DNA of 64,000 nt, from contig NC_053390.1 of NCBI RefSeq assembly GCF_905171765.1, positions 213,533,359-213,597,358 of the forward strand, in the 5' to 3' direction. A program made the translations under genes and the position numbers. Source of the DNA: Bufo bufo (Eukaryota; Chordata; Amphibia; Anura; Bufonidae). The notes below the pieces were generated by a model that was not told where the DNA came from, did no database searches, and worked only from the letters and a program-made list of their open reading frames with translations. Shown here piece after piece: positions 21,231-32,829 of the stretch (position 1 is its first letter; every line of letters starts with the position of its first letter).

Positions 21231-21525
21231 CACTGGGTTCAGACCTGAGCGTATTTGATATGCGCGTATAACGCGCGTTTTTGTCCATAGTCAACGCGCG
21301 TATGTGTGATTGACAGCAGTGTCCTATGGCCGCAAACGCGCGACAAAACGCCCCAAAGAAGCTCAAGAACTTGTTTATGCGTCGGGCGTTTTTCAGCGCG
21401 TTCGAACGCGCTGTAAAACGCGAAAATGTGAACCAGTCCCATAGGGAAGCATTGGTTTGCATCGGTTATGCGTTTTACAGCGCGTTTGAACGCGCTGTAA
21501 AACTCGCAAGTGTGAACTTAGGGTT
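21231..21525. mobile_element. foldback element of ACGCGCGT type
   Basis: Ends GGGTTCAGACCTGAGCG and CTCGCAAGTGTGAACTTAGG. The interior is crowded with CGCG words (ACGCGCGTTTT, CAGCGCGTTCGAACGCGCTG), a local CpG-rich island of purely repeat origin. The 94-aa frames are chance. Confidence 0.68.
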
Positions 21526-22145
21526 ATGCTTGTGTGGGTCACACAAACACAATAAGAGGTCAGTTGACCTTGTATACAGTTGTATTCTATCTACAGAGTA
21601 AGCAAAATTAGACAGTGAGCTCTTGCGGGCACAGAGTTGATCTGTTGTATGTACAGTGCTGGAGAGGATGATACAGAAATATCAGGAAACAGTAACAAGA
21701 CAGTACTTTTATTGTGTACATATAGAATACATTTCCTCCTGGATATCCTAGATCTACAAGCAGTGGAACAAAACTTGTGACTGATTGATCCCAGTTAGTG
21801 TATGCGAAGTACATTCATTGAAGAAAAAAAAACATACAGGTTCTGTATGGTATTCTGCCGCTTACTCACCCACAGATGTTGCACCTGGACCTGTAGATCC
21901 TGCACACCTGTAGGTTGCTGAAGCTGGTGTCCCTGCTGGTCTCCTTTTTGCTTGATTGGTGATAAATCTGGTGACCTGGTAGGCCAAGGAAGTGTAGTAT
22001 GGCAGAGTCAATCCTGGGAAACCCTTGCTATGTGTGGGCAAGCATTATCCTGCTGAAAAATGCAAGCTGGAAGCCTTGCCAGGATAGGCAACATTTGGCT
22101 GCAGGACATCCCTCATATCACATGCATTTTCTTTTTACTCACTTA

Positions 22146-23739
22146 CAGTCAGGTCCATAAATATTGGGACATCAACACAATTCTAACATTTTGGGCTCTA
22201 TACACCACCACAATGGATTTAATGAAAGTAACAAGATGTGCTTTAACTGCAGACTGTCAGCTTTAATTTGAGGGTATTTACATCCAAATCAGGTGAACGG
22301 TGTAGGAATTACTACAGTTTGCATATGTGCCTCCCACTTGTTAAGGGACCAAAAGTAATGGGACAATTGGCTTCTCAGCTGTGTGTTATTCCCTCATTAT
22401 CCCAATTACAATGAGCAGATAAAAGGTCCAGAGTTCATTTCAAGTGTGCTATTTGCATTTGGAATCTGTTGCTGTCAACTCTCAAGATGAGCTCCAAAGA
22501 GCTGTTACTATCAGTGAAGCAAGCCATCATTAGGCTGTAAAAACAAAACAAACCCATCAGAGAGATAGCAAAAACAACTGTTTGGAACATTCTTAAAAAG
22601 AAGGAACGCACCAGTGAGCTCAGCAACACCAAAAGACCCGGAAGATCACGGAAAACAACTGTGGTGGATGACCAAAGAATTCTTTCCCTGGTGAAGAAAA
22701 CACCCTTCACAACAGTTGGCCAGATCAAGAACACTCTCCAGGAGGTAGGTGTATGTGTGTCAAAGTCAACAATCAAGAGAAGACTTCACCAGAGTGAATA
22801 CAGAGGGTTCACCACAAGATGTAAACCATTGGTGAGCCTCAAAAATGCCAAATGACATCTAAAAAAGCCTTCACAGTTCTGGAACAACATCCTATGGACA
22901 GATGAGACCAAGATCAACTTGTACCAGAGTGATGGGAAGAGAAGAGTATGGAGAAGGAAAGGATCTGCTCATGATCCTAAGCATACCACCTCATCAGTGA
23001 AGCATGGTGGTGGTAGTGTCAAGGCGTGGGCATGTATGGCTGCCAATGGAACTGGTTCTCTTGTATTTATTGATGATGTGACTGCTGACAAAAGCAGCAG
23101 GATGAATTCTGAAGTGTTTCGGGCAATATTATCTGCTCATATTCAGCCAAATGCTTCAGAACTCATTGGACAGCACTTCACAGTGCAGATGGACAATGAC
23201 CCAAAGCATACTGCAAAAGCAACCAAAGAGTTTTTTTAAGGGAAAGAAGTGGAATGTTATGCAATGGCCAAGTCAATCACCTGACCTGAATCCAATTGAG
23301 CATGCATTTCACTTGCCGAGAATAAAACTGAAGGGAAAATGCCCCAAGAACAAGCAGGAACTGAAGACAGTTGCAGTAGAGGCCTCGCAGAGCATCACCA
23401 GGGATGAAACCCAGTGTCTGGTGAGGTCTATGCATTCCAGACTTCAGGCTGTAATTGACTGCAAAGGATTTGCAACCAAGTATCAAAAAGTGAACGTTTG
23501 ATTTATGATTATTCTTCTGTCCCATTACTTTTGGTCTCGTAACAAGTGGGAGGCACATATGCAAACTGTAGTAATTCCTACACCGTTCACCTGATTTGGA
23601 TGTAAATATCCTGAAATTAAAGCCGACAGTCTGCAGTTAAAGCACATCTTGTTTGTTTCATTTCTAATCCATTGTGGTGGTGTATAGAGCCAAAAATGTT
23701 AGAATTGTGTCAATGTCCCAATATTTATGGACCTGACTG
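22146..23739 (+). mobile_element. Tc1-like transposon D
   Basis: 1,594-bp element flanked by TA (22144-22145, 23740-23741). Ends CAGTCAGGTCCATAAATATT and AATATTTATGGACCTGACTG begin inverted repeats of about 220 bp. It carries a broken transposase in + orientation and is inserted in an older Tc1/mariner relic. Confidence 0.94.
22487..23501 (+). pseudogene. Tc1-like transposase D, stops and frameshift
   Basis: Starts MSSKELLLSVKQAIIRL and meets a TAA 18 codons in. In the same frame the DNA-binding region continues with the RPGRSRKTT linker and VDDQRILSLVKKTP. The catalytic region has LWTDETKINLY, VQMDNDPKH and [11 protein letters not shown], so the DDE triad survives. Further stops lie at about 22,853 and 23,239, and a +1 frameshift near 23,240 precedes the C-terminus (ending GFATKYQKVNV). 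Not functional, but far less decayed than the relic around it. Confidence 0.92.
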
Positions 23740-23741
23740 TA

Positions 23742-23932
23742 TATAGCAGATATATTCAACAGCACCTTACAGATGTTATCACTTGCTGTCCCCCAGTGGC
23801 GCTTACAATCTAGGTTCCCTATCAGTATGTCTTTGTGGGTGGTATGTGGGAGGAAACTGGAGTACTTGGAGGACACACACACAAACATGGGGAGAACCTA
23901 CAAACTCCATGCAGATGTTGTCCTCAGATGGC
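23742..23932. mobile_element. SINE-like fragment
   Basis: Contains CTTACAATCTAGGTTCCC, GTGGGAGGAAACTGGAG and GGGGAGAACCTACAAACTCC, a sequence that recurs in amphibian and fish genomes as part of a tRNA-derived repeat (recalled, not searched). The tRNA-like promoter end is missing here. Confidence 0.5.
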
Positions 23933-24490
23933 TTCTCAGATCATCACACTAGCAGATGGGCAGTGTGTCGCTACACAGCAAAGGCAGGATTGAAGCGCTC
24001 ACTACAAGGCCTCCATACTCGAACCTGACCATCGTGGGATCCCAAACAGAACTTTGATTTGTTGCTAGAGACTACATAGCAGGCCAAGTTTCTCATTCAC
24101 TGCAAACAAAGTGGCTGGCTGTCAATGGCAGGACACAAAGGGTGCCATGGCACCAAATTTTCTCTGCCACACGCCTAATAGTCTGAACAGAAACAGGGGT
24201 GGGTAATGAAAGTGGCACCTGTGTCTGGAAGGAGGAGAACAAAACCATGGGAGGTGCTTGTCAGCGGATCAACTGATCCTTTCTACTGGTGGCCTGTCTG
24301 CTCCTTCTAGAGCCTGCTTGCCATCTGTGTGTGCCCACACATAACCACTGCTCCCAACACCTAGCTCAGAATGGCCTAGATGGCAGGCAGTTTGTTGAAA
24401 TTATCATCCAGATTCTCTCAGTCCAATGATGTCTTCGAGTGCGTCATAGAAGCATGTCTAGCAGTCAATGATCTCTCACCAAGAGGTACA

Positions 24491-25792
24491 CTACCCAAAA
24501 GTAGCCTCTGAGAACCTTTTTACAGGGCAGCGTAGTAAGCATTTTCACACCCTCTTATAGCAAGACTAAGTGTCTAATCACTTACATATCTGCCGGAGAC
24601 ATACTGTAACTGCATGCCGAATTTTGCAGCAATCCAACATGTCCGAGTGCTTTTTTTTGGTCAGTGAGTGTATAATCCAATTTACTACTTATAGTGAATG
24701 GATGTAGTTATTCCTCCAGATCAGTCTGTTGCACATTGTTCCCGTATGTTAGTTCTCTCTAGAAACAGCAGTACTTGGCTTGTCTATGGTCTGACAGGTG
24801 GAACAATGTATTTTTTTTTTTTTCAGCGGCAGTAGTGAACATGAGACCCGGAGCACCTGCTGTGTACTTGTATATAATAAAATAAAAAAAATAAAAAAAG
24901 GACTTTGCTTGCACCCCCCTCTCAGAGCCTCTGTTACCAGCCCCAGATACCAGAGCTAGATTTGCATTTAAAAGAGAACGGTGGAGAGCGCTTACAGTAA
25001 AGCAGCTGGCTGTACCACTACAATAGGACTTCAATACTGTATGAACAATGAGGACAATAATAGTGCACCGTCATATGTATATTAGGGAATCTGAATAACC
25101 AGGACAGTTTTTAGATTTTGCTCACAGTAACGTTAGACACCCTCTTTTTGAAAGCAGCGGAGAATGACAGGTTTTTCACCGCTTATTTTTTTTATTAGTT
25201 TAAAAAAAAAAAACACAAACACAACCATGAACAGATTGAATAATGTAGTAAAAACAACAAACACAGACAAGCATTAGTGTACACAGAAACTGATGAAAAA
25301 AATAATATGAATCGCATTTAGTCACCTGCTTTTTATATGTGTACCAGATTCTTCAGGATGATAAACCCAAGAACACACACACAATGTCAATACAGACCGG
25401 TAATTCTAGCACCAAGCAGACATTCACGTCAGCCCCAAGGCTGGAAGGAACTCTCAGAAATACCCACAGAACATAAGCAAAGGCAATCGTATTTGAAGCA
25501 TACACCCAGTTTTAAAATAAACATTTTATTAAAGAAAGTTGACACAGTAATTGTACATAATACGAGGTGGAGACATCATCAGGATATAAAAAGTCCATAA
25601 ATGTACAATTTCATCAATAAACATAGTTCCAAATGTTTAGTCCTTAAACTGCACACAGAAAGCATTCTGGGAAATCAGAAAAGGAGCGGTTAGGGCAGCC
25701 CGAATGGGAGGCACTTGATGTATAATCTATCCATCTTAAGTAATTAAAATAAACATTTTATATGTAATATGTATTTTTGAAAGGAATGCTAG
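24491..25792. other. no gene recognised
   Basis: Low-complexity A/T runs near 24,815, 24,880-24,900 and 25,185-25,215. A stretch from about 25,030 to 25,760 lacks repeat ends and coding motifs. No splice-flanked conserved frame was seen. Confidence 0.45.
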
Positions 25793-25795
25793 TTA

Positions 25796-26102
25796 GGCCT
25801 CATGCACACAACCGTTCCTATTTTGCGGTCCGCAAAAAAGACGGAAGCCGCCCGTGTGCTTTCCGCAATTTGCGGAACGGGCGGCCCATTGTAGAAATGC
25901 CTATTCTTGTCCGTAAAACAGACAAGAATAGGACATGTTCTATTTTTTTTGCAGGGGCCACGGAACGGAGCAACGGATGCAAACAGCACACGGAGTGTTG
26001 TCCGCATCTTTTGCGGCCCAATTATAGTGAATGGGTCCGCACCGGATGCGCAAAAACTGCGGCTCTGATGCGGACCACAACAACGGTCGTGTGCATGAGG
26101 CC
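25796..26102. mobile_element. TGCACAC-type foldback, CCGCAAA type
   Basis: Ends GGCCTCATGCACACAACCGT and GTCGTGTGCATGAGGCC are well-matched inverted repeats. The flanks are TTA and TAA, the one case where the TWA triplets disagree in orientation. The interior pairs GTCCGTAAAACAGACAAG with itself. Confidence 0.83.
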
Positions 26103-26246
26103 TAACACTAGTGAAGGACCATGATACATATCATATATTAATGTGTCCGTTTACTTTACGCTGCAAATCATGGCAATATCAGCAGTTAACTGTGTTATCT
26201 GGGCCTGTGGTTGATGAATTGAAAAAAAAATAAAAAATCTCCTTTA

Positions 26247-26530
26247 GGGTGCATTCACACAACCATAAGCGTATTGCCGATCCGCAAAACACGGATACCG
26301 GCCGTGTGCGTTCTGAATTTTGCAGACCACACATGGCCAGCGCTATATAGAGAATGCCCATTCTTGTCCATATTTTTTGCAGGGCCGCAGAACGGAACAG
26401 CGGCTGCGGACAGCACACTGTGTGCTGTCCGTATCTTTTGCGGCCCCATTGAAATGAATGGGTCCGCACCCGTTCCGCAAAAATTGCGGAACAGATGCAA
26501 ATTCATTTATACTGTCGTGTGAATGCACAG
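26247..26530. mobile_element. TTCACAC foldback, CCGCAAA type
   Basis: Ends GGGTGCATTCACACAACC and TCGTGTGAATGCACAG, TTA on both sides (26244-26246, 26531-26533). The interior contains GGCCCCATTGAAATGAATGG and TTGCGGAACAG words. Confidence 0.8.
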
Positions 26531-26622
26531 TTACATCTAGAGTCTGAAAGCCACATGGACCAAACCCTTCTCACAGATGAGACTTTCCTACAACGCAGTC
26601 AAGTCATTGGTCTGTTAGCTAA

Positions 26623-26766
26623 GGCTAGTTTCACATCTGCAGAGGAACAGCCTGCACATCTGCAGACGAATTTCACCGTATCCAGGATACTGCCAAGCAC
26701 TGCTGGATCCCCATTGAGCATAACTGGATCTGGCGGGCGGTTCCTCTGCCGGATGTGAAAGTAGCC
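26623..26766. mobile_element. short TTCACAT foldback
   Basis: Ends GGCTAGTTTCACATCTGC and GGATGTGAAAGTAGCC; flanks TAA and CAA. 144 bp, no coding capacity. Confidence 0.7.
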
Positions 26767-27050
26767 CAAACTAACTGGACTCCAGGCTGATAACTTGCCC
26801 TCGGAAATATGCTGATCCATTACAAACCCTGAGGGTTTACGGGGAATTAGGTTAGTGATACAACGATACAACCTGTGTGCAACACTGCAGAATTTATATG
26901 GTACAAACACATGGCACAATCATGTTATAGTTGCGATGCGGGTACGCTGTGGTCAAGTACTGCGCAGCCATACGAACCATAGCAGGCTCTAGTTAAATTA
27001 ACTGGGATTCAACTGTTTAGTTGATCTGCAGTGTTAATGGCTGAACATCT

Positions 27051-27072
27051 CCCCCCCCCCCCCCCCCCCCCC
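27051..27072. repeat. poly(C) run, 22 bases
   Basis: Uninterrupted C tract. Length may be affected by sequencing or assembly. Surrounding sequence (26,767-28,005) has no recognised gene; 27,100-27,200 is a fragment of a CCGCAAA-type foldback. Confidence 0.9.
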
Positions 27073-28005
27073 GCAAGAGACCATGTCTTGTAGAAATATC
27101 CTAGCCTTGCCTGCAAAACAGACAAGGATAGGGTCCACACAACGGACAGCACACTTTTGCACCCCCTTTGAGATGAATGGTTCTGCATCCGACCTGCAAA
27201 AAAATGCCTTATGATGCAGTGAGTAGGGAATTTCAAGCTATTATTGCAATATGCATGCAATTAAAATAAACACGAAAAAGCATTTTCCTCAGTGGGGTCA
27301 TCCCCTGCAGTTTATGTGCTCAAATTCTGGTCCACCTTAGTGTTCCATACATGCTCTCTTCCTCCCCTCAGTGCCTGTACAGTGATCTCACGATGAAGCA
27401 GCCAGACACCTTTGTTTCACCTTTACTTCTTAACTCAAATATATAGCAAGCTCTTCCTCTCTCTAGACAGTAGAGCAGGAAACTGCATATCATCGTGCCA
27501 TTTATTCCTGAGATCTCTGGTGTTGTGTTTGAGGGACTATTTTTTAAGCAGGGGAAGAAGGGGTTAACAAGAACTGATTGTAATGCACTTCTGGGGTTGC
27601 AGATGTTTGATGAACTACTAACCACCCACAGAAAAGGAAGCGAGAAAGGCCACCAGATAATGCCAAGTTCACATCTGCATAGGAACCTACGTTAAACATC
27701 CCATCAAAAAGACCGGTAAAAAAAAATAAACAGGATTCCAAATGGAAAATGAGCGGACTTCATTTTAGTCAATGGAGTCTGCTGAACTCTGGGTCAGTTA
27801 TATGACCGTCTGGCCCTTGCGTTATTTATGTTCTGGAAATATAAAACTGTGGTGCAGAAGGCGGCGTAACGTAGAATGAAAAAAAATAAAAAAATAAAAC
27901 AGAAGCCGAAAATTAAAGGAAATGTGTCACCATAAATGTTATCTGCCAGTAACACTCTGACATCCCTGCCGATCAGCAGTTTGAAACAAGTGAATGGAGC
28001 GAGTG
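27073..28005. other. no gene recognised
   Basis: Holds a foldback fragment at 27,100-27,200 and A-rich stretches near 27,715 and 27,875. A TTAAAGGAAATGTGTCACC piece near 27,916 resembles the ends of TTAA-type elements. Confidence 0.45.
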
Positions 28006-28013
28006 CTTGTAAT

Positions 28014-28181
28014 TAGTGATGAGCGAACTTGTATTTCAAGTTCGGTGTACAAGGTTTGGGTTATCTAAGAATTCGGTTATGGATTCCGCTACCCCGAACC
28101 ATAACTTATGATCCATGGTGGCGGAATCCCTAACAGAATTCTTAGTACACCGAACTTGAAATAAAAGTTTGCTCATCCCTA
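28014..28181. mobile_element. hAT-like MITE, GATGAGCGAAC type
   Basis: Ends TAGTGATGAGCGAAC and GTTTGCTCATCCCTA, flanked by an exact 8-bp duplication CTTGTAAT (28006-28013, 28182-28189). Arms fold over most of the 168 bp (TTCAAGTTCGGTGTAC against GTACACCGAACTTGAA). Small nonautonomous hAT element. Confidence 0.88.
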
Positions 28182-28345
28182 CTTGTAATTGTACTACACC
28201 ACTGCTCCACTGAAGACGAGGCCTAGTGTCAAGACCTCGTCTCACAGCTGATCGGTGGGGTTACTGGACCCCCACCGATCAGATAGTAAAGACCTATCCT
28301 GAGGACAGGTGTTTAATATTAACGGCTGGACAACCCCTTTAGTAT
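28182..28345. repeat. right end of a TTAA-type element
   Basis: CCCCACCGATCAG, TATCCTGAGGACAGG and GGACAACCCCTTTA match the style of the TTAA-flanked element at 32,120-32,366. The left end was not located. Confidence 0.5.
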
Positions 28346-28360
28346 CTGTATACTTTTTAA

Positions 28361-29501
28361 TAGGGATCGACCGATTATCGGTTTGGCCGATATTATCGGC
28401 CGATATTGAGGATTTTGAACGTTATCGGTATCGGCATCTATTTTGCCGATATACCGATAACGTATGGGGAACACTGATCGCGCTGCTCTCAGCGCTCTCT
28501 GTGTTCCCTCCGCAGCACAGGGGAGAAGGAAGCAGTGTCTCCTCCCCCTGTGCTGCTGCTGCCGCTGCCGCCAATGAGGGGATAGAACATAAGAGGAGGG
28601 GAGGGGCTGTGGCCGCTGCGCCACCAATGAAGATAAGCCTTTCATTCATTCATATACAGGAGGCGGGAGCTGGCTGCAGAATCACATAGCCGGCTCCCGA
28701 CCTCTATGAGCAATAGCTGCGGTCCGCGGTAGTTAACTCCTCAGGTGCCGCGGATCGCAGCTACTGCTGATAGAGGTCGGGAGCCGGCTATGTGATTCTG
28801 CAGCCAGCTCCCGCCTCCTGTATATGAATGATCGAGAGACTTATCTTCATTGGTGGCGCAGTGCGCCCCCCCAAGTCCCCCAGTATTAATCATTGGTGGC
28901 GCAGTGCGCCCCCCACCCCCATCCCAATCCCGGCCAATAGTAAAAACATTGGTGGCGCAGTGCGCCCCCCCCCCACCCAGTATTAATCATTGGTGGCAGT
29001 GGCCACAGGATCCCCTCTCCCCTGCTCCTCCGATCGGAGCCCTAGCTGTGTAAGCCTGGGGCTCCGATCGGTTACCATGGCAGCCAGGACGCTATTGAAG
29101 CCCTGGCTGCCATAGTCAGTAACCTTGCTGCTGTGTGCACAAAGCACAGAGCAGCAGGGACAGTGTGAGATCCTATTCACCCTGATAGAGATCTATCAGG
29201 GGGAATAGGACAAGGGTTCTAGTCCCTAAGGGGGCTAAAAGTTAGTAAAAAAAAAAAAACACAAAAATATTAAGTATAAATGAAAAAGATTTATAAAAAA
29301 AAAAAAAATACACATTAACAATAAACAAAAAAAATACACATTAACAATAAACATATTAATTTTCAGCAGATTTGTGTAGGAATTTTTTTTCTTCTCAAAA
29401 ATGAAAATTCCCAGAATATCGGTATAAATTATCGGCTATCGGCCTGAAAGTTCACAAATTATCGGTATCGGCCCTAAAAAATCAATATCGGTCGATCCCT
29501 A
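28361..29501. mobile_element. TATCGG-rich hAT-like element, 1.14 kb
   Basis: Ends TAGGGATCGACCGATTATCG and ATATCGGTCGATCCCTA are inverted repeats flanked by an exact 8-bp duplication CTTTTTAA (28353-28360, 29502-29509). Subterminal regions on both sides are filled with TATCGG/CCGATA words. Inside lies a long hairpin (about 28,660-28,740 against 28,755-28,825, with GAGCCGGCTATGTGATTC arms) and a small tandem set of TTGGTGGCGCAGTGCGCCCC (28,850-28,990). No transposase. Nonautonomous hAT element. Confidence 0.9.
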
Positions 29502-30145
29502 CTTTTTAAGTCTTACTAACACACAGCATGTTCCATCTGTGTCCATACTTGCTTTCATAGCCATTAACATACATAATTGTTACTGCAATACTAAATATGG
29601 TGAAATGCTGGAGGCAGAATACAACGCAGACAGATCTGGATACAAATATCTATCCATCTTGTGTTTCTGGATTGGTATACAAGTTTTAGCTTTATTGCTT
29701 AACCCCTTAAGTACCTGCGCATACATGTACGGCGCTGGTGGACATGACCTAAGGACCAACGCCGTACATGTATGCCCGCCCAATCAGCGGCACTAACCCA
29801 GCAGTCACTGACAGCCGGCCCCTGCTGCATAAGTTAACCCCCTTGTATGCTGCGGTCAAACCTGAGGGTTTGTGGAGGTACGGGTACCCTCCGCTTCACC
29901 GTGCTGCAGTGGCGGGGACCCGATGGCAGAGAAGGCAAGCCCGATGCCTTCCATAGGCACCGGAACTTGCCTTCTACGGAAGCCTGTGAGATCCAGCCCT
30001 TAGGCTAGGTCTCGCGAGCAGGCTGTCAGCATAAAAGCTGACATGCAATGCATTACAATACAGGTTGTATTGTAATGCACTGCAGAGGGGATCAGACCCC
30101 AGAAGTTGAAGTCCCAGAGTGGGACAAAAATATAAAGTAGAAAAG

Positions 30146-30186
<41 letters not shown>
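30146..30186. repeat. poly(A) run, 41 bases
   Basis: Uninterrupted A tract following AGTAGAAAAG. No retrogene or SINE body is visible immediately upstream, so it is treated as simple repeat. Confidence 0.9.
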
Positions 30187-30193
<7 letters not shown>

Positions 30194-31116
30194 CCAGACA
30201 TTAGGTATTGCCGCGTCCCTAACAAAAATATCACATTATCCACCCCCTCACCTGAATGCTGTAGAAAAAAATTAAATAAAAACTGTGCTAAAACAATCAT
30301 TGTTTTGTCACCTTACATCACAAAAGTTGTCATACCAAGCGATCAAAAAAAGTCGTACACACCCCAAAATTGTACCAGTCATCTCCTCACGCAAAAAATG
30401 AGACCTTACCTAAGACAATTGCCCAAAAAAATAAAAATAAACTATGGCTCTCAGAATATGGATCACTGAATATGAATGGACGACTTAAAATGAAAACAAA
30501 ACTTTATTAGCTTACCAAACTTATCCCCTTATAAATGTAAAAAAAGGCTACTTGGCGTAAGTAACGTGGGGGTGAATCTGACATCGTCACTCCCCACCTG
30601 TGCTGCGGACCTATATTTCAATAGTGTCAGTGGTATACAATGAACACCATGTGGTCCACAGAACAGTAGTACCACCCCAGTTGTGATGCAAATGAAAGGA
30701 CTGGGATTCTGGTATTGTATAATCCAAGTACCTTCACCACAACCAGATTAGTGTGGGGTCCCTATCCACAAATGGGCTAATCTATGGTGTCTAGATCTCC
30801 CAAGACCCCCCTTCTGCTAGACTGCGATCTCATATAGTACAACTGGCCCTGCTCGACGCGTTTCTAAACTATCTGTAGCAAGTTTGTCATCAGGAGCATA
30901 TACGGGCATAGATACAGAGGCGCCTAACATGCAGAGAGCATTGGCGTTTACTGCACGTGGATCGCAAAGCAGCACCGGCACTAGTATGGCCGTCTCCACG
31001 GCAAATATTTGGTAAATTTAGTATTTTTTTTTATAAATAAAAATGAAATATTTTGACTCAAATGAAGTACAATATGTGATGAGAAAACAATCTCAGAAAG
31101 GCTTGGATAAGTGTAA

Positions 31117-31423
31117 GGCTCCATTCACACGTCCGTGGTGTGTTGTGGACCCGCAAATTGCGGATCTGCCACACACCCGCCCGGCACCCCTATAGAAATG
31201 CCTATTCTTATCCGCAAGTTGCGGACAAGAATAGGACATGTTCTATCTTTTGCGGAGCTGCGGACTTGAAGATCGGGGCTGCGCTTCGCAATTGCGGCTG
31301 CAGAGAGCACACTGTGTGCTGTCCGCATCCATTCCGTCCCCATAGAGAATGAATGGGTCCGCACCCGTTCCGCAAAATTGCGGAACGGATGCGGCCCCAT
31401 TTTGCGGACGTGTGAATGGAGCC
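31117..31423. mobile_element. TTCACAC foldback, CCGCAAA type
   Basis: Ends GGCTCCATTCACACGTCCG and CGGACGTGTGAATGGAGCC, exact TAA on both sides (31114-31116, 31424-31426). Internal hairpins TTGCGGACAAGAATAGG and GGGTCCGCACCCGTTCCGC. Confidence 0.9.
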
Positions 31424-31525
31424 TAAAAGCGTTTTAAAGTTATCACCACATAAAGTGACATGTCAGATTAGCAAAAAATGGCCTGGTCCTTAAGGTGAAA
31501 AATGTTAAGGTCCTGAAGGAGTTAA

Positions 31526-32115
31526 AGGGGTTTTCCAGTTTCACACTTCATGCTCCTTACTAATTCCTCTGTTTACCTGCAGACATGCAGAGGCTAAAAC
31601 CCTGTACCTGGCCAGTCCTGCTCCGAGCCGAGAGGTGGACACAGTTGTCCCCAGTCAAGGGAACGTTCTGTCAGCTAAACACAGCAGCAGCTCCACAAAT
31701 CTCATTGATGACAGCGTTTCCTTCTGCAGTCAAATCGTGACGATGTCAACTATCAAAGGTTTAGTATAAACCATAAGACAAACACCAACAAATAGGAATT
31801 AAAGTACCTTTCAGTGCAAATCACCATAAAACCAGGAGGGTTTACACCAAATGCCTTATAAAAAACAGAATGTGTCCAGGCACAGAAGAATCAAAGGTGT
31901 ACTAGCAAAAATATTACGAGGGTCGTGAGCAGTACATGAAAGTATATAGTGACAATACCTAAATGACCATCACAAGGCAAACTGGCACAACTCCCGCCCT
32001 CCTTTTTATGGTGGTTTGTCTTCTGCTTTATATTAAAGATTGATATTTGTTGACCTACAGGAAAGTACTTGACCACACCATGTAAGTATTGTACTTTGTT
32101 GGGGCATTTAGGACA
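31526..32115. other. no gene recognised
   Basis: Starts with a TTAAAGGGGTTTTCCAG end typical of TTAA-type elements; its partner was not found. The rest shows nothing. Confidence 0.4.
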
Positions 32116-32119
32116 TTAA

Positions 32120-32366
32120 AGGGGTTGTTCCATCACAACAATGTATCGCCTACTCACAGGATAGGAGATAAGTGTGTGTGGGGCCCTACCCCAATCACTA
32201 GAACAGGGGCCTGGCAGACATGTCCAACCCCCCAATCAGCACTATGGGACTGTCAGAGAGCGCTCCAGTCAAACAAGGGAACTCCGCTCTAGTAATCGGT
32301 GGGGGCCCCAGCTGTCGGACCCCCTGCCAATCAGGCACATATACCCTATCCCTGTGGACATCCCCT
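32120..32366. mobile_element. TTAA-flanked foldback (piggyBac-like MITE)
   Basis: Ends AGGGGTTGTTCCATCAC and GTGGACATCCCCT are imperfect inverted repeats, each bordered by TTAA (32116-32119, 32367-32370). It contains the hairpin-forming GGATAGGAGATAAG/ATACCCTATCC. 247 bp, noncoding. Confidence 0.72.
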
Positions 32367-32690
32367 TTAAAGGGTTCCATGGAGGACTATTTTCAGGTCA
32401 TATTGGAAAGATGTATAACATTTGTCATTTAAAGTGTAACAGTTTCAGATAACTTTCAGGATAAACTACAGTGTAAAAGAGGAATAACCATGTCTGCCAT
32501 TAATTAAAAGCTGTCTAAAATAATAAAAGAAATCTCAGACAAGCCAGCTTTAAAAAACAAAACAAAACTCTTTTCACCCATTTCCCGAGACACCACAAAC
32601 TGCAGCGGTGCAACCCTATTCAGTTCAGTGACTGCGCCGCTACAGCGATCGGCGGTCAGGAATTGGGCCAAGATTGGCAGCATCAGCCTA

Positions 32691-32829
32691 ATACCTTATT
32701 CACACGTCAGTGATTTCCATCAGTAGTTTTGAGCCAAAACCAGGTGCAGTCTGTGGAGGATCCACTCCTGGTTTTGGCTCACAATCACGGATGGAAATCA
32801 CTGACCAAACACTGACGTGTGAATGAGGC
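32691..32829. mobile_element. short TTCACAC foldback, GAGCCAAAACCA type
   Basis: Left ATTCACACGTCAGTGATTTCC and right CACTGACGTGTGAATGAGGC, with inner arms TTTGAGCCAAAACCAGG and CCTGGTTTTGGCTCA. The same text recurs in part at 51,440-51,520 and 61,425-61,558. Confidence 0.78.

Larger units (their letters stand above)
21840..24490 (-). pseudogene. Tc1/mariner transposase relic, split by two insertions
   Basis: Minus-strand fragments in the right order. Near 24,010-24,060 the first catalytic block reads SDESKFCLGSHDGQVRVWR. Near 22,020-22,065 the second reads IFQQDNACPHIARV. Near 21,945-21,995 the third reads WPTRSPDLSPIK, where the catalytic glutamate has become lysine. The relic is interrupted by Tc1-like element D (22,146-23,739) and a SINE-like piece (about 23,742-23,932). 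Multiple stops; long dead. Upstream parts (24,070-24,490) are diverged and the start was not found. Confidence 0.72.
29697..31525. repeat. composite repeat with CCTTAAG-type ends
   Basis: Begins AACCCCTTAAGTACCTGCGC with GTACATGTACGGCG/GCCGTACATGTATG arms. Near its right side it reads GGTCCTTAAGGTGAAAAATG. Between them are A-rich blocks (30,146-30,186 is a run of 41 A), an unassigned stretch (30,480-31,110) that includes GACGCGTTTC...GTCATCAGGAGC, and a TTCACAC foldback. Limits are uncertain. No gene seen. Confidence 0.4.

Noticed and set aside
30119..30469. Lysine-rich 116-residue frame over the poly(A) run
   Set aside because: The frame is produced by translating the A tract; no gene features.
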